Assembly (NCBI RefSeq): GCF_009827655.1
Contig: NZ_WTYV01000002.1
Coordinates: forward strand, 372,657 to 436,656
Source: Alteraurantiacibacter buctensis
GTDB taxonomy: Bacteria; Pseudomonadota; Alphaproteobacteria; Sphingomonadales; Sphingomonadaceae
Reading direction: 5' to 3'
Length of the DNA stretch: 64,000 nt
Part shown: piece by piece, positions 44,335-52,334 of the stretch
Numbering within the stretch: position 1 is the stretch's first letter
Layout of the letters: every line of letters starts with the position of its first letter
The notes under the pieces: model-generated
The model's database searches: none
What the model saw: the letters and a program-made list of their open reading frames with translations, nothing else
What the model was told of the DNA's origin: nothing
Made by a program: the position numbers and the translations under genes

Positions 44335-45236
44335 TGGTTACGCTTGCCCTGCAACCGCTGGTCATGGCGGGCGAGGGCTGGGCCGACTATGGCCTGGTGG
44401 ACAGCGGTCATGGCCGCAAGCTGGAACGCTATGGCCCCTACCGGTTCATCCGCCCCGAACCGCAGGCGATGTGGATGCCCCGAATGAACTCAGGGGGGCA
44501 GGTTGACTGGCAGGCGCATGGCGAGTTCGTCCCCGGCAGCGACGAGGACGGCGGCGGCAGGTGGCAGTTCGCCAAGCCGGTCCCGCGCGAAGGCTGGCCG
44601 CTGGCCTGGAACGAGGCGAAGTTCACTGCCCAGTGCACCCCCTTCCGCCACCTCGGTTTTTTCCCGGACATGGCCCCGGTGTGGGACTGGATGCGCGGGC
44701 AACTGGCCGGCAAGCCCGATGCAACCAGCCTCAACCTGTTCGGCTATACCGGCGTCGGCAGCCTGGCGCTCAGCCAGTGCGGCCCGGTCACGCACGTCGA
44801 TGCCAGCAAGAAATCGGTCGCCCAGGCGCGCGAGAATGCTGCCCTTTCCGGCATGGCCGACCGGCCGATCCGCTGGCTGGTGGACGATGCCGCGAAGTTC
44901 ACCGCGCGCGAGGTGCGCCGTGGCAGGCGGTATGACGGGATCATCCTCGATCCGCCCAAGTTCGGCCGCGGGCCGGAGGGCGAGATGTGGCGGCTGGAAG
45001 AAAGCCTGCCCGGCCTGGTGGCTGACTGCGCGAAACTGCTCGATGGCGACAGCCGCTTCCTGTTCCTGACGGTCTATGCCGTGCGGATGAGCTCGCTGGC
45101 GATCGGCGGCCTGCTGGCCGAGGCGCTGGCGGGACTGCCCGGCACAGTCGAACACGGGGATCTTGCCGTGCGCGAGGACGGGCCGGACGGCCGCCTGCTG
45201 CCCACCGCCATCTTCGCCCGCTGGCGGCAAGACTGA
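44334..45236 (+). CDS. Class I SAM-dependent methyltransferase (RlmI/RlmK-like)
   Basis: The protein has 300 residues. The Rossmann SAM site is SLNLFGYTGVGSLALSQ, followed by HVDASKKSVAQARENAALSG and the catalytic region ILDPPKFGRGPEGE. This matches the C-terminal domain of the rRNA cytosine-C5 methyltransferases (RlmI group), but the N-terminal PUA domain is replaced by another small domain. It may modify rRNA. It overlaps thrC by 1 nt. Confidence 0.85.
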   Translation: MVTLALQPLVMAGEGWADYGLVDSGHGRKLERYGPYRFIRPEPQAMWMPRMNSGGQVDWQAHGEFVPGSDEDGGGRWQFAKPVPREGWPLAWNEAKFTAQCTPFRHLGFFPDMAPVWDWMRGQLAGKPDATSLNLFGYTGVGSLALSQCGPVTHVDASKKSVAQARENAALSGMADRPIRWLVDDAAKFTAREVRRGRRYDGIILDPPKFGRGPEGEMWRLEESLPGLVADCAKLLDGDSRFLFLTVYAVRMSSLAIGGLLAEALAGLPGTVEHGDLAVREDGPDGRLLPTAIFARWRQD

Positions 45237-45362
45237 GGCGCGGCTTGATCGCGGACAATTGCCGCTTCCGGGCGCGCGTCCACAAGCATATGCTGTTAGC
45301 ACTGGCCGGTTTTCGCTGCCGCTGAGTCGGCACAGGCGTCCGGCACCTTGGGGGACCGACCG

Positions 45363-46598
45363 ATGCTGAAACGCCGCCTTCTTGCAGTCACCGCCCTTGC
45401 TGCCGCCGCTACCGTGGCGCTGGTTCCGGCCCTTTCGCAGAACAACAGCCAGACCGTGGCCCGCTATACCATGGATGCCGGGACCCTGTCGGGCATGGCG
45501 GCGATGACGGCGGGCGGGGGCGGCGGCCTTGGCGGTATCATGAACATGATGCGCGGCGGTGACCAGGTGGCGCACGAACTGGTGCTGCGCCTGGGTTCCA
45601 GCCGCTCGCCCACGGGTAATCCCGCTGCCGATCACTTCATGCCGCAAGGGGCGGGGCTGGGCGCATCGGTGCCGCTGGTTACGCCCACGCCCAGCCCGCG
45701 CGGCACGCCGGAACCCGGCACGCCCGGCCAGCAGGAAATGCCGCGCGGCCGGCTGCTGCTGTTCTGGGGCTGTGGCGAACACGCTCCGGCGGGCCAGCCG
45801 GTGATCATCGATTTCAGCCGCCTGGCGCGGGGCGAAGTGCCGGCCGGGCTTTATGCCAGCGGGCTGGACCTGCCGGACGACTGGGAGGTGCTGGTCAGCA
45901 ACAGCACCACTTATGGCGACTGGCCGAACGCCCGCGAATCACGCAGCCTCACATCCTCCAGCTCGCTGCTCGGCGCGCACCGTGTGGCGGGCAACTATTC
46001 GCCGGAGATCAGCTTCACCCTGGCGGAAGACTTCATGCCCGCGCTCAACCCCTCGGGCGCGGCCATGCCCAGCGGGGCCGTGCGCCTAACCTGGGCCAAC
46101 CTGACCAAGGCCACCGGCTATTACGCCTGGGCCGTGGGCGCAGGGGCTAACGGGAATGATCGTGACATGGTGTGGTGGGCCAGCAGCCGCACGCAGGCCT
46201 TTGGCGGGCCGATGGCAAGCTGGATCTCGCCCTCTGCCGCCGCGCAATATGTCCGCGCCGGCACGCTGATGGCACCCGGCACCACCGAATGCGTGATCCC
46301 GGCAGAGGTGAAGCAGGCCGGGGGCGAGGCGCTGATGACCAGCCTCTATGCCTATGGCCCGCAGCAGGATTTCTCGTATCCGGAGCGCCCGCGCAACGCG
46401 CCCGCAAGCTGGCGGCCCGAATGGATCGCCCGCGTCCGCTTCCGCTCGATGGCCATGGTCATCCCCGGAATGGACATGGGGCTGGGTAGCGGTCGGGGAG
46501 AGCAGGCCGAGAGTGCCCCCGAGCAGCCGCCCGCCAAGCCGCGCTGCCGAGGTGGCTTGCGCGGGATGGCAGAACGGGCAGCGGGGCTCTGCGAGTAA
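45363..46598 (+). CDS. Secreted hypothetical protein
   Basis: The protein has 411 residues. A signal peptide (LLAVTALAAAATVALVPALS) is followed by a Gly/Met-rich stretch (MTAGGGGGLGGIMNMMRGG) and then a beta-rich body with LLLFWGCGEHAPAGQPVIIDF and TYGDWPNARESR. AVRLTWANLTKATGYYAWAVGA resembles a fibronectin-like strand. The last 35 residues are unusual (KPRCRGGLRGMAERAAGLCE), which may reflect a late frameshift. The family is known to me only as conserved hypothetical in sphingomonads. It is followed by a very long inverted repeat. Confidence 0.75.
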   Translation: MLKRRLLAVTALAAAATVALVPALSQNNSQTVARYTMDAGTLSGMAAMTAGGGGGLGGIMNMMRGGDQVAHELVLRLGSSRSPTGNPAADHFMPQGAGLGASVPLVTPTPSPRGTPEPGTPGQQEMPRGRLLLFWGCGEHAPAGQPVIIDFSRLARGEVPAGLYASGLDLPDDWEVLVSNSTTYGDWPNARESRSLTSSSSLLGAHRVAGNYSPEISFTLAEDFMPALNPSGAAMPSGAVRLTWANLTKATGYYAWAVGAGANGNDRDMVWWASSRTQAFGGPMASWISPSAAAQYVRAGTLMAPGTTECVIPAEVKQAGGEALMTSLYAYGPQQDFSYPERPRNAPASWRPEWIARVRFRSMAMVIPGMDMGLGSGRGEQAESAPEQPPAKPRCRGGLRGMAERAAGLCE

Positions 46599-46616
46599 GG
46601 CTCATCCTCCGAGGTG

Positions 46617-46693
46617 CAGACCACCCGCCGCCCCGCCCGGCCACCAATGATCCCATTAGGCTATGGTGGCCGGGCGGGGCGGCGGGTGGTCTG
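46617..46693. terminator. Perfect 30-bp inverted repeat between convergent genes
   Basis: The left arm is 46617-46646 and the right arm 46664-46693; they are exact reverse complements over 30 bp with a 17-nt loop. The arms start CAGACCACCCGCC and end CCGGCCACCA. The element lies between two convergent genes, 18 nt from each stop, so it can serve as bidirectional terminator, although there is no T-tract. Its length and perfection are unusual. Confidence 0.6.
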
Positions 46694-46711
46694 ATAGCCC
46701 GAACTGGCTTC

Positions 46712-47521
46712 CTACTGCGCCTGCAGTTCGCCGAGGAATTCGCGGATGCGCGCGGCGTTATAGCCCAGGTCCGACAGGCCCACGCGGCTGACGCTGCGCA
46801 TGTCCACCCGGCTTGACCCGTCGACCACGGGCGAGACCTTGATGATCACGTCATCGCGGAAGCGCAGGTAGCCGGCATAGGCGGTCGCCTCGATCTGCAG
46901 GTTCTGCTGGTCGACATTGGCGATTTCCCAACCCTTGCTTTCGGCCAGGGCGCGGGCATCGGCCAGCACCTGGCTCGCATTCTTGTTGATCAGCACCGGC
47001 TGGATGTCCGGATAACCCTGGCGGTGCGCGGCGCGCCATTCCTCGATGCTGTTGAACGGGATCAGGTTGTCCTCGCGCAACGGCAGGGTGGCGAACTGCG
47101 GCGGATTGTCGACATTGGTGGTGATGTCATGCAGCGCCGGGGCGGCCCCTGCCGGGCGGATCACCGCGAAATACATGGCCCCCAGCAAGACCAGCGCCAC
47201 CAGCAGGCCAAGGCCGGACGTGATGCCGGAAACCTGCTTCCTGCGGGCCACGATCAGCCCCACCAGGGCAATCACCGCGATCACGCCCGCAGGCACCATC
47301 ATCGACATGAAGGTGATGAAGCCGGTCAGCTTGTCGATCAGGTCGTACCGGGCCAGCGTTAGCGCGCCCACGCCGATCACCACGGCCAGGATTGCCCCGC
47401 CCAGCGCGAAGTTGCCGATCCAGCCGGGCCAGCGCGGGGCGGGCCTGGCGGGCTCGGGCGCCAGTTCGGTCATCGGCTCTGCCGGAGCGACCGGCGGCAG
47501 GTCTTCGGGGGTGGTGGCCAT
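46712..47521 (-). CDS. DUF1499 membrane protein
   Basis: The protein has 269 residues from ATG 47521 (MATTPEDLPPVAPAEP). Three to four membrane helices lie at about 40-145 (FALGGAILAVVIGVGALTL and ALVLLGAMYFAVI). The C-terminal domain is DUF1499: NVDNPPQFATLPLREDN and SSRVDMRSVSRVGLSDLGYN. The function is unknown. It stands alone on the minus strand, with folB divergent 117 nt away. Confidence 0.85.
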   Translation of the reverse strand: MATTPEDLPPVAPAEPMTELAPEPARPAPRWPGWIGNFALGGAILAVVIGVGALTLARYDLIDKLTGFITFMSMMVPAGVIAVIALVGLIVARRKQVSGITSGLGLLVALVLLGAMYFAVIRPAGAAPALHDITTNVDNPPQFATLPLREDNLIPFNSIEEWRAAHRQGYPDIQPVLINKNASQVLADARALAESKGWEIANVDQQNLQIEATAYAGYLRFRDDVIIKVSPVVDGSSRVDMRSVSRVGLSDLGYNAARIREFLGELQAQ

Positions 47522-47638
47522 CAGTGGTGATCCTTCCCTGTTTTCGAGCGTCAAGAAGGTCACAAACGCCGGACAAGGTCAACCGGGTCCTGAGGGCAGG
47601 TGCTTGCCAAGCGCCATTCATGCTGCCATCGGGCGCGC

Positions 47639-48007
47639 ATGGCCGACAGCCTCATCCTCGAACTGGCAGATTTCGTGCACCAGGTGCATACCGGCATCTA
47701 TTCCGAAGAGACCGGCCAGCCGCAGCCCTTGCAGTTCACCGTGCAAGTGCGCCTGGCGGTGGAGGATCATTATGATCCCGACACGCCGCTGGAAGCGTCC
47801 AAGAACTACATGGACCTGAAGTTTGCCTGTTCGGATGCGCTGGGCACCACGCACTACAAGCTGATCGAGGCCGTGGCCGATCACGTGGCCGAAACGCTGT
47901 TCCTGCAGGATGCCCGGGTTGAGCAGGTCAGCGTGAAGATCGTCAAGCTGGCGCTTAGCGAGGCGGACGAGAAGATCGGCATCACCCTCACACGGAATCG
48001 CCGCTGA
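47639..48007 (+). CDS. folB: Dihydroneopterin aldolase
   Basis: The protein has 122 residues and belongs to the tunnelling-fold DHNA aldolase family of folate synthesis. DFVHQVHTGIYSEETGQPQPL holds the substrate Glu area, MDLKFACSDALGTTHYKLIEAVADHVAETL the central helix, and VSVKIVKL the catalytic Lys strand. ATG 47639 gives MADSLILELADF. Its stop overlaps the next ATG (TGATG). Confidence 0.85.
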   Translation: MADSLILELADFVHQVHTGIYSEETGQPQPLQFTVQVRLAVEDHYDPDTPLEASKNYMDLKFACSDALGTTHYKLIEAVADHVAETLFLQDARVEQVSVKIVKLALSEADEKIGITLTRNRR

Positions 48008-48333
48008 TGGGGCAGGCGGTAGTGAGGGTGGAAAGCCTTCCGGCCGATCCGCAAGCCGCCGCCGCGGCCTTTTACGCCAATCCGCCAACCACGCCGGATG
48101 CGGGTGATCTCGTGCTGGTGTTCCCGCCCGCCGGCACTGCGCACAAGGACTGGCGCCTTGCCGCCGTGCGCGACCTGGCCCGCGACGCTGCTCCCGCCGC
48201 GCGGGTCAATGCCGTGATCGACGGGGATGCGGCGGCGCTGGCAACCGTGCTTGCCTATCTGGCCGATGCGCCGGGCGTGACCGGGCAGATCTTCGAACTT
48301 GATGGCAATAGCGCGCAAGCGTCCCTAGATTAG
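48007..48333 (+). CDS. Small Rossmann-like protein (vestigial SDR)
   Basis: The protein has 108 residues. It resembles pieces of a short-chain dehydrogenase: LVLVFPPAGTAHKDWRLAAVRDLARD and a C-terminal TGQIFELDGNSAQASLD, which looks like the end of the SDR fold. The Gly-rich NAD loop and catalytic Tyr-Lys are absent, so redox activity is unlikely. It lies tightly between folB and moaA, as also seen in other sphingomonads, and may assist pterin metabolism. Confidence 0.65.
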   Translation: MGQAVVRVESLPADPQAAAAAFYANPPTTPDAGDLVLVFPPAGTAHKDWRLAAVRDLARDAAPAARVNAVIDGDAAALATVLAYLADAPGVTGQIFELDGNSAQASLD

Positions 48334-48337
48334 GCCC

Positions 48338-49339
48338 ATGTCCTGCTCCAAGCCCTTGGTCGATGCCTTCAACCGCCGGGTAACCTACCTGCGCCTGTCG
48401 GTGACCGACCGGTGTGACCTGCGCTGCACCTATTGCATGCCTGAGCGGATGGAGTTCCTGCCCAAGAAGGACGTGCTCAGCCTGGAAGAACTGCACAAGC
48501 TGGCGCTGGGCATGATCGATCGCGGCATCAGCAAGATCCGTCTGACCGGCGGCGAGCCGCTGGTGCGGCGCGACATGGTGGACCTGATCGCCGCGCTGGG
48601 CCGCAAGCTGGGCGACGGGCTGGACGAGTTGACGCTGACCACCAACGGCACCCGGCTGGCTGAATTCGCCGGGCAGATCGCCGCTGCGGGGGTGAAGCGG
48701 ATCAACGTCAGCCTGGATACGCTGGATGCCGGCCTGTTCCGCGAACTCTCCCGCCGCGACAAGCTGGGCGCTGTGCTGCAGGGCATTGCCGCCGCGAAGG
48801 ATGCGGGCCTGAAGGTCAAGATCAACACCGTGGCGCTGAAGGGGCTGAACGAGGCGGAAATCCCCTTCCTGGTCGAATGGGCGCATGCCCAGGGCCATGA
48901 CATGACGCTGATCGAGGTGATGCCGCTGGGCGAGGTGGAGGGGGACCGGGTGGACCACTACCTGCCGCTGCCCGCAGTGCGCGATGTGCTGGAACAGCGC
49001 TTTACGCTGGAAGACAGCGACCACCGCACCGGCGGCCCGTCACGCTATGTCCGCGTGGCCGAGACCGGCGGCCTGCTGGGCTTCATCACCCCGCTCACCA
49101 GCAATTTCTGCGCCAGTTGCAACCGCGTGCGGGTGACCGCCACGGGCGAGCTCTACGCCTGCCTGGGCGGGGCGGAAAAGGTGGACCTGCGCGCCGCGCT
49201 CCGCTCTGATGACCCGGACGGCAACCTGTCCGCCGCGCTCGACGAGGCAATGCGGATCAAGCCGGAACGCCACCATTTCCGCATCGGCGCGGGGGAGGGG
49301 CCTGCCCAGCCGCGCCATATGTCGATGACGGGCGGCTGA
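48338..49339 (+). CDS. moaA: GTP 3',8-cyclase
   Basis: The protein has 333 residues. The radical-SAM cluster is in TDRCDLRCTYCMPE (Cys-x3-Cys-x2-Cys), and the second 4Fe-4S site near the C-terminus is FCASCNRVRVTATGELYACLG. It starts molybdenum cofactor synthesis from GTP. The C-terminal Gly-Gly (MSMTGG), needed for function, is present. moaD follows after 1 nt. Confidence 0.96.
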   Translation: MSCSKPLVDAFNRRVTYLRLSVTDRCDLRCTYCMPERMEFLPKKDVLSLEELHKLALGMIDRGISKIRLTGGEPLVRRDMVDLIAALGRKLGDGLDELTLTTNGTRLAEFAGQIAAAGVKRINVSLDTLDAGLFRELSRRDKLGAVLQGIAAAKDAGLKVKINTVALKGLNEAEIPFLVEWAHAQGHDMTLIEVMPLGEVEGDRVDHYLPLPAVRDVLEQRFTLEDSDHRTGGPSRYVRVAETGGLLGFITPLTSNFCASCNRVRVTATGELYACLGGAEKVDLRAALRSDDPDGNLSAALDEAMRIKPERHHFRIGAGEGPAQPRHMSMTGG

Positions 49340-49340
49340 C

Positions 49341-49583
49341 ATGGCGGTCAGGCTGGTCTTCCTCGGCAAGCTGGCCGACCTGGCCGGCGTGGGCGAGCGC
49401 GAGGTTTCCGCACCACTTGACTGGGCCGGCCTGCTGGCCGCGCTGCCCGGACCGCTGGGCGAGGCAGCCCGGCAGGATCGCACCCGGATTGCCGTCAACG
49501 GCGCGCTGCTGGCTGACAAGACCACGCTGCAGGCAGGCGAGGGTGACGAGGTGGCGCTGTTGCCGCCCGTTTCCGGCGGCTGA
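49341..49583 (+). CDS. moaD: Molybdopterin synthase small subunit
   Basis: The protein has 80 residues with a ubiquitin-like fold and ends in PPVSGG; the C-terminal Gly is the thiocarboxylate carrier of sulfur for molybdopterin. It lies between moaA and moaE, with 1 nt on each side. Confidence 0.94.
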   Translation: MAVRLVFLGKLADLAGVGEREVSAPLDWAGLLAALPGPLGEAARQDRTRIAVNGALLADKTTLQAGEGDEVALLPPVSGG

Positions 49584-49584
49584 C

Positions 49585-50031
49585 ATGTCCCGCGATGTGC
49601 GCCTGTTGACCACGCCTTTCGATCCGGCAACCGAGATCGCCGCCTTCGGCGCTGCCCATCGCGGGTTCGGCGGCCTGTGCTCGTTCATCGGCGCCGTGCG
49701 GCTGGACGGCGACGTGGAGGCGCTGGAGCTGCTCCACTATGAAGCCATGACCCTGCCCGGCATGGAGGCCCTCGCCGACGAGGCGCTGGCACGCTTCGGG
49801 GTGGCGGGCCTGCTGATCATCCACCGCGCGGGGATCATGCACCCCGGCGATCCCATCGTTCTGGTCGCCGCCGCTGGCCGGCACCGACGTGAAGCGATCG
49901 AGGCGGTCGATTTCGCGATGGATCACCTGAAGTCCGATTCGTGGTTCTGGAAGCGCGAGCTGCGCGGCGTGCACTGGACCTGGATCGAACCGCGCGCACA
50001 GGACCATTCCGACCTGTCCCGCTGGGGCTGA
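49585..50031 (+). CDS. moaE: Molybdopterin synthase catalytic subunit
   Basis: The protein has 148 residues. FGGLCSFIGAVRLDGDVEALELLHYEAM is the N-terminal signature, HRAGIMHPGDPIVLVAAAGRHR the centre, and DHLKSDSWFWKRELRG holds the catalytic Lys residues. With MoaD it converts cPMP to molybdopterin. It ends the mo-cofactor operon. Confidence 0.95.
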   Translation: MSRDVRLLTTPFDPATEIAAFGAAHRGFGGLCSFIGAVRLDGDVEALELLHYEAMTLPGMEALADEALARFGVAGLLIIHRAGIMHPGDPIVLVAAAGRHRREAIEAVDFAMDHLKSDSWFWKRELRGVHWTWIEPRAQDHSDLSRWG

Positions 50032-50047
50032 AATTCCCCGTCAGCCT

Positions 50048-50061
50048 TTGATCCAAATCAA
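50048..50061 (+). promoter_or_regulatory. Perfect FNR/FixK-type binding site
   Basis: TTGATCCAAATCAA matches the palindrome TTGAT-N4-ATCAA bound by FNR, FixK and Anr proteins. It lies 62 nt before the ATG of the small membrane protein at 50124. If the box is centred near -41.5, transcription would start near 50096. It suggests control by low oxygen. Confidence 0.65.
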
Positions 50062-50123
50062 GGCGGCTACGCCCGATTCGCCGCATTTCTTCCTTCACGA
50101 GTTGGATCGGAAGGAATTGGATC

Positions 50124-50558
50124 ATGGCCCAGAAACTGAACCGCGAAGCCATCGCCGCCCAGGCCGATGTGCATGCGCAGATGCCCGCCACTGCGGCGGC
50201 GCACCAGGTTGACCGCACGTTCGAGCTGCCGCCTGCGCTCTATGCCGGCACGGTTGCCTGCTACCTCGCGTTCCTGGGCATCACGGCGGCAGCGTTCGGC
50301 AATCCCGGCCTGATCCTGCCGATGGCGATCTTCACCTTCTTCATAATCGCCGGTTTCGGCGTGCCGACGATCTGGGTCAGCATGGACCCGGCAAAGACGG
50401 CCAAGGCCAAGAGCAACAGCCGTTTCCAGCGGGACGGCATCAACACCCTTACGGGGCACAACACCGCAGGCGAAGCCACAGTGCAGGTACTGATCCTCCC
50501 GGCACTGATCGTCGTCTGGGGTCTGGCGGTTGTGACCATTGCCGCCTTCGTGCGGTAA
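50124..50558 (+). CDS. Small membrane protein, probably oxygen-regulated
   Basis: The protein has 144 residues. A polar N-terminus (about 35 residues) is followed by helices at about 40-60 (ALYAGTVACYLAFLGITAAAF) and 62-85 (LILPMAIFTFFIIAGFGVPTI), a polar loop with SRFQRDGINTLTGHNTAGEA, and a last helix (LILPALIVVWGLAVVTIAAF). GGAAGG precedes the ATG. It has no Cys or His cluster for a cofactor. I do not know the family. The FNR-type box upstream points to a role in low-oxygen physiology. Confidence 0.7.
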   Translation: MAQKLNREAIAAQADVHAQMPATAAAHQVDRTFELPPALYAGTVACYLAFLGITAAAFGNPGLILPMAIFTFFIIAGFGVPTIWVSMDPAKTAKAKSNSRFQRDGINTLTGHNTAGEATVQVLILPALIVVWGLAVVTIAAFVR

Positions 50559-50656
50559 ACCCACGGCACGCGAAGCGGGTTTACCCACATCGTGCCCCGT
50601 AAATGCGCGGGATCGGTTTCGGCCGGTCCCGCGCAACACGTTTCCGGAGCCGGGAT

Positions 50657-51163
50657 CTAGTTGGCGAGCGCGCCCAGCAGGCGGTCAATCTCGGCGTTTT
50701 CCTGTTCCACCAGCGCGTTGGCCTGCGCCAGTGCCGCTGCGGTGGCGGTAACGTCGGCCCCTTCGATTGCGGCCGAGGCATAGATCCGGTCAAGGTCCGC
50801 CAGCGCGATCATCACCTGGCTGCGCTGGGCCTCCAGATTGGCGACGGCAACCTGCGCCACAGACCACGCATCCGTTCCCACGCCAGCGCCCCGCGCGGCG
50901 GAGACAGCACGGTTGGCAGCAGGAGCTTGTCCAGTGAAGCGATCATGCCCTTCACGGATGGTGGCCAGCAGGGCTGCCAGATCGGCGGCTGCCGGGGCCG
51001 GGGGCGGGGGTGCTGCGGGCGTGGCCGGGGCGGCGATGGTGCCCGACACCCGTTCGGCATCGCGAATCGCCAGGCTGGGATAGTCGCCCGAACTGGAGGC
51101 GCAGCCGCCCAGGGCCAGCGCGGCAGGAACAAGGGCGAGGACGGTGGCGAAAAGGCGATTCAT
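50657..51163 (-). CDS. Hypothetical lipoprotein
   Basis: The protein has 168 residues. The lipobox is ALGGC at residue 21. An Ala/Pro linker (APATPAAPPPPAPAAADL) is followed by a helical domain rich in Ala, Gln and Glu (VAVANLEAQRSQVMIALADL, then EQENAEIDRLLGAL), probably coiled coil. The function is not known. It is divergent from rplU, 247 nt away. Confidence 0.7.
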   Translation of the reverse strand: MNRLFATVLALVPAALALGGCASSSGDYPSLAIRDAERVSGTIAAPATPAAPPPPAPAAADLAALLATIREGHDRFTGQAPAANRAVSAARGAGVGTDAWSVAQVAVANLEAQRSQVMIALADLDRIYASAAIEGADVTATAAALAQANALVEQENAEIDRLLGALAN

Positions 51164-51284
51164 CGCCCAGGGCCTTAGCCCTGCGGCAACCGTCTGGCCA
51201 GCTTGGCTGCGCCGGAGAGGGCCAGGGCACTGGATTTGGGGCTGGTAATCGGCGGAATGCGGCACAAATTGCCCCTCTCGCCGG

Positions 51285-51313
51285 TTGACAGGAGGGGCCA
51301 CCTCACGTATCGG
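51285..51313 (+). promoter_or_regulatory. Candidate rplU promoter
   Basis: TTGACA (51285-51290) and TATCGG (51308-51313) are spaced by 17 nt. A 7-bp inverted repeat, GCCCCTC (51271-51277) and GAGGGGC (51292-51298), brackets the -35. The -10 runs into the left arm of the following terminator hairpin. Confidence 0.5.
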
Positions 51314-51350
51314 CGCCCCACTTGGCGGTGCCCTTGTGGGCGCCTTTTTT
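51312..51350 (+). terminator. Intrinsic terminator in the rplU leader
   Basis: GGCGCCCCAC (51312-51321) pairs with GTGGGCGCC (51336-51344), with one bulged C, and is followed at once by six T residues. It has the form of a complete rho-independent terminator and lies 61 nt before rplU with no plus-strand gene just upstream. It may be an attenuator of ribosomal protein expression. Confidence 0.65.
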
Positions 51351-51410
51351 GTCATTGTTGCGGGGTCCGCCCCAAGGCCGTGACACCAGACGAAACGAAA
51401 AGAGAGCACC

Positions 51411-51830
51411 ATGTTCGCAGTCGTGCGCACGGGCGGCAAGCAGTATCGCGTTGCCGAAGGAGACAAGATCGCGGTCGAGAAGCTGGCGGGTGAAGCCGGC
51501 GATTCGATCACCCTGGGCGATGTCCTGCTGGCCGGCGAAGGCGGCGATCTGGCTGACGTGTCGAAGGTGACCGTCTCGGCCGAGATCATTGCCCAGGCGA
51601 AGACCGAGAAGGTCATCGTGTTCAAGAAGCGCCGCCGGCACAACTATCGCCGCAAGAACGGCCACCGCCAGCAGATGACCCTGTTGCGCATCACCGGCGT
51701 GGGCGAGGCCAAGAAGGCTGCGCCGAAGAAGGCTGCTGCCGAGGTTGAGGCTGCTCCGGCTGCCGAGAAGGCCCCGGCCAAGAAGCCCGCCGCCAAGAAG
51801 CCGGCAGCCAAGAAGGCCGCTGCAGAGTAA
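51411..51830 (+). CDS. rplU: Ribosomal protein bL21 with Lys/Ala-rich tail
   Basis: The protein has 139 residues. Residues 1-100 are normal bL21 ([37 protein letters not shown]). About 40 further residues are Lys/Ala/Pro repeats ([16 protein letters not shown]), a tail seen in several alphaproteobacteria and probably disordered on the 50S surface. AGAGAG precedes the ATG. rpmA follows after 56 nt. Confidence 0.96.
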   Translation: MFAVVRTGGKQYRVAEGDKIAVEKLAGEAGDSITLGDVLLAGEGGDLADVSKVTVSAEIIAQAKTEKVIVFKKRRRHNYRRKNGHRQQMTLLRITGVGEAKKAAPKKAAAEVEAAPAAEKAPAKKPAAKKPAAKKAAAE

Positions 51831-51886
51831 CAGTTTACCCCGGTGCGCGGCTGATGCCCGCCGGTCAGAATACGGAGTAGTACGTC

Positions 51887-52156
51887 ATGGCACACAAGAA
51901 AGCAGGCGGTTCTTCGCGTAACGGTCGTGATTCGGCCGGCCGTCGTCTTGGCGTGAAGAAGTTCGGCGGCCAGGAAGTGATCGGCGGCAACATCCTCGTG
52001 CGTCAGCGCGGCACCAAGTTCTACCCGGGCGCCAACGTGGGCATCGGCAAGGATCACACCCTGTTTGCCCTGGTGGCCGGTCGTGTGCGCTTCCACATTG
52101 GCAAGCTGGGCCGCCAGTACGTCGCCGTGGACATGCCGGCCGAGGCTGCTGAATAA
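51887..52156 (+). CDS. rpmA: Ribosomal protein bL27
   Basis: The protein has 89 residues and starts [20 protein letters not shown], the short form whose N-terminus reaches the peptidyl-transferase centre, without the cleaved extension of Firmicutes. [21 protein letters not shown] is conserved. It forms an operon with rplU and is closed by a strong terminator. Confidence 0.97.
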   Translation: MAHKKAGGSSRNGRDSAGRRLGVKKFGGQEVIGGNILVRQRGTKFYPGANVGIGKDHTLFALVAGRVRFHIGKLGRQYVAVDMPAEAAE

Positions 52157-52229
52157 CCGGATGACTCGATGATGGGGTCATCCACCGGGATGGCCCTTTC
52201 CGGCTTCGCAAGACCGGAAGCTTTCAGAA

Positions 52230-52259
52230 GGAGATGGGGCCAGCCCCGTCTCCTTTTTT
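52230..52259 (+). terminator. Intrinsic terminator of rplU-rpmA
   Basis: GGAGATGGGG (52230-52239) pairs with CCCCGTCTCC (52244-52253) through ten pairs, one of them G-U, and is followed by six T residues. It is a textbook rho-independent terminator 74 nt after rpmA. Confidence 0.88.
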
Positions 52260-52334
52260 GATTCTCCTTCGCAACATCAATGTCATCCGGGGTGAGTAGG
52301 AGCCGCGCCGGGGGCCTGAGCCAGGAGAAGACCC

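Noticed and set aside
51345-51350. Terminator assigned to the moaE or 50124 transcripts
   Set aside because: It is almost 800 nt beyond the nearest plus-strand stop, with a minus-strand gene between, so a leader role for rplU fits better.
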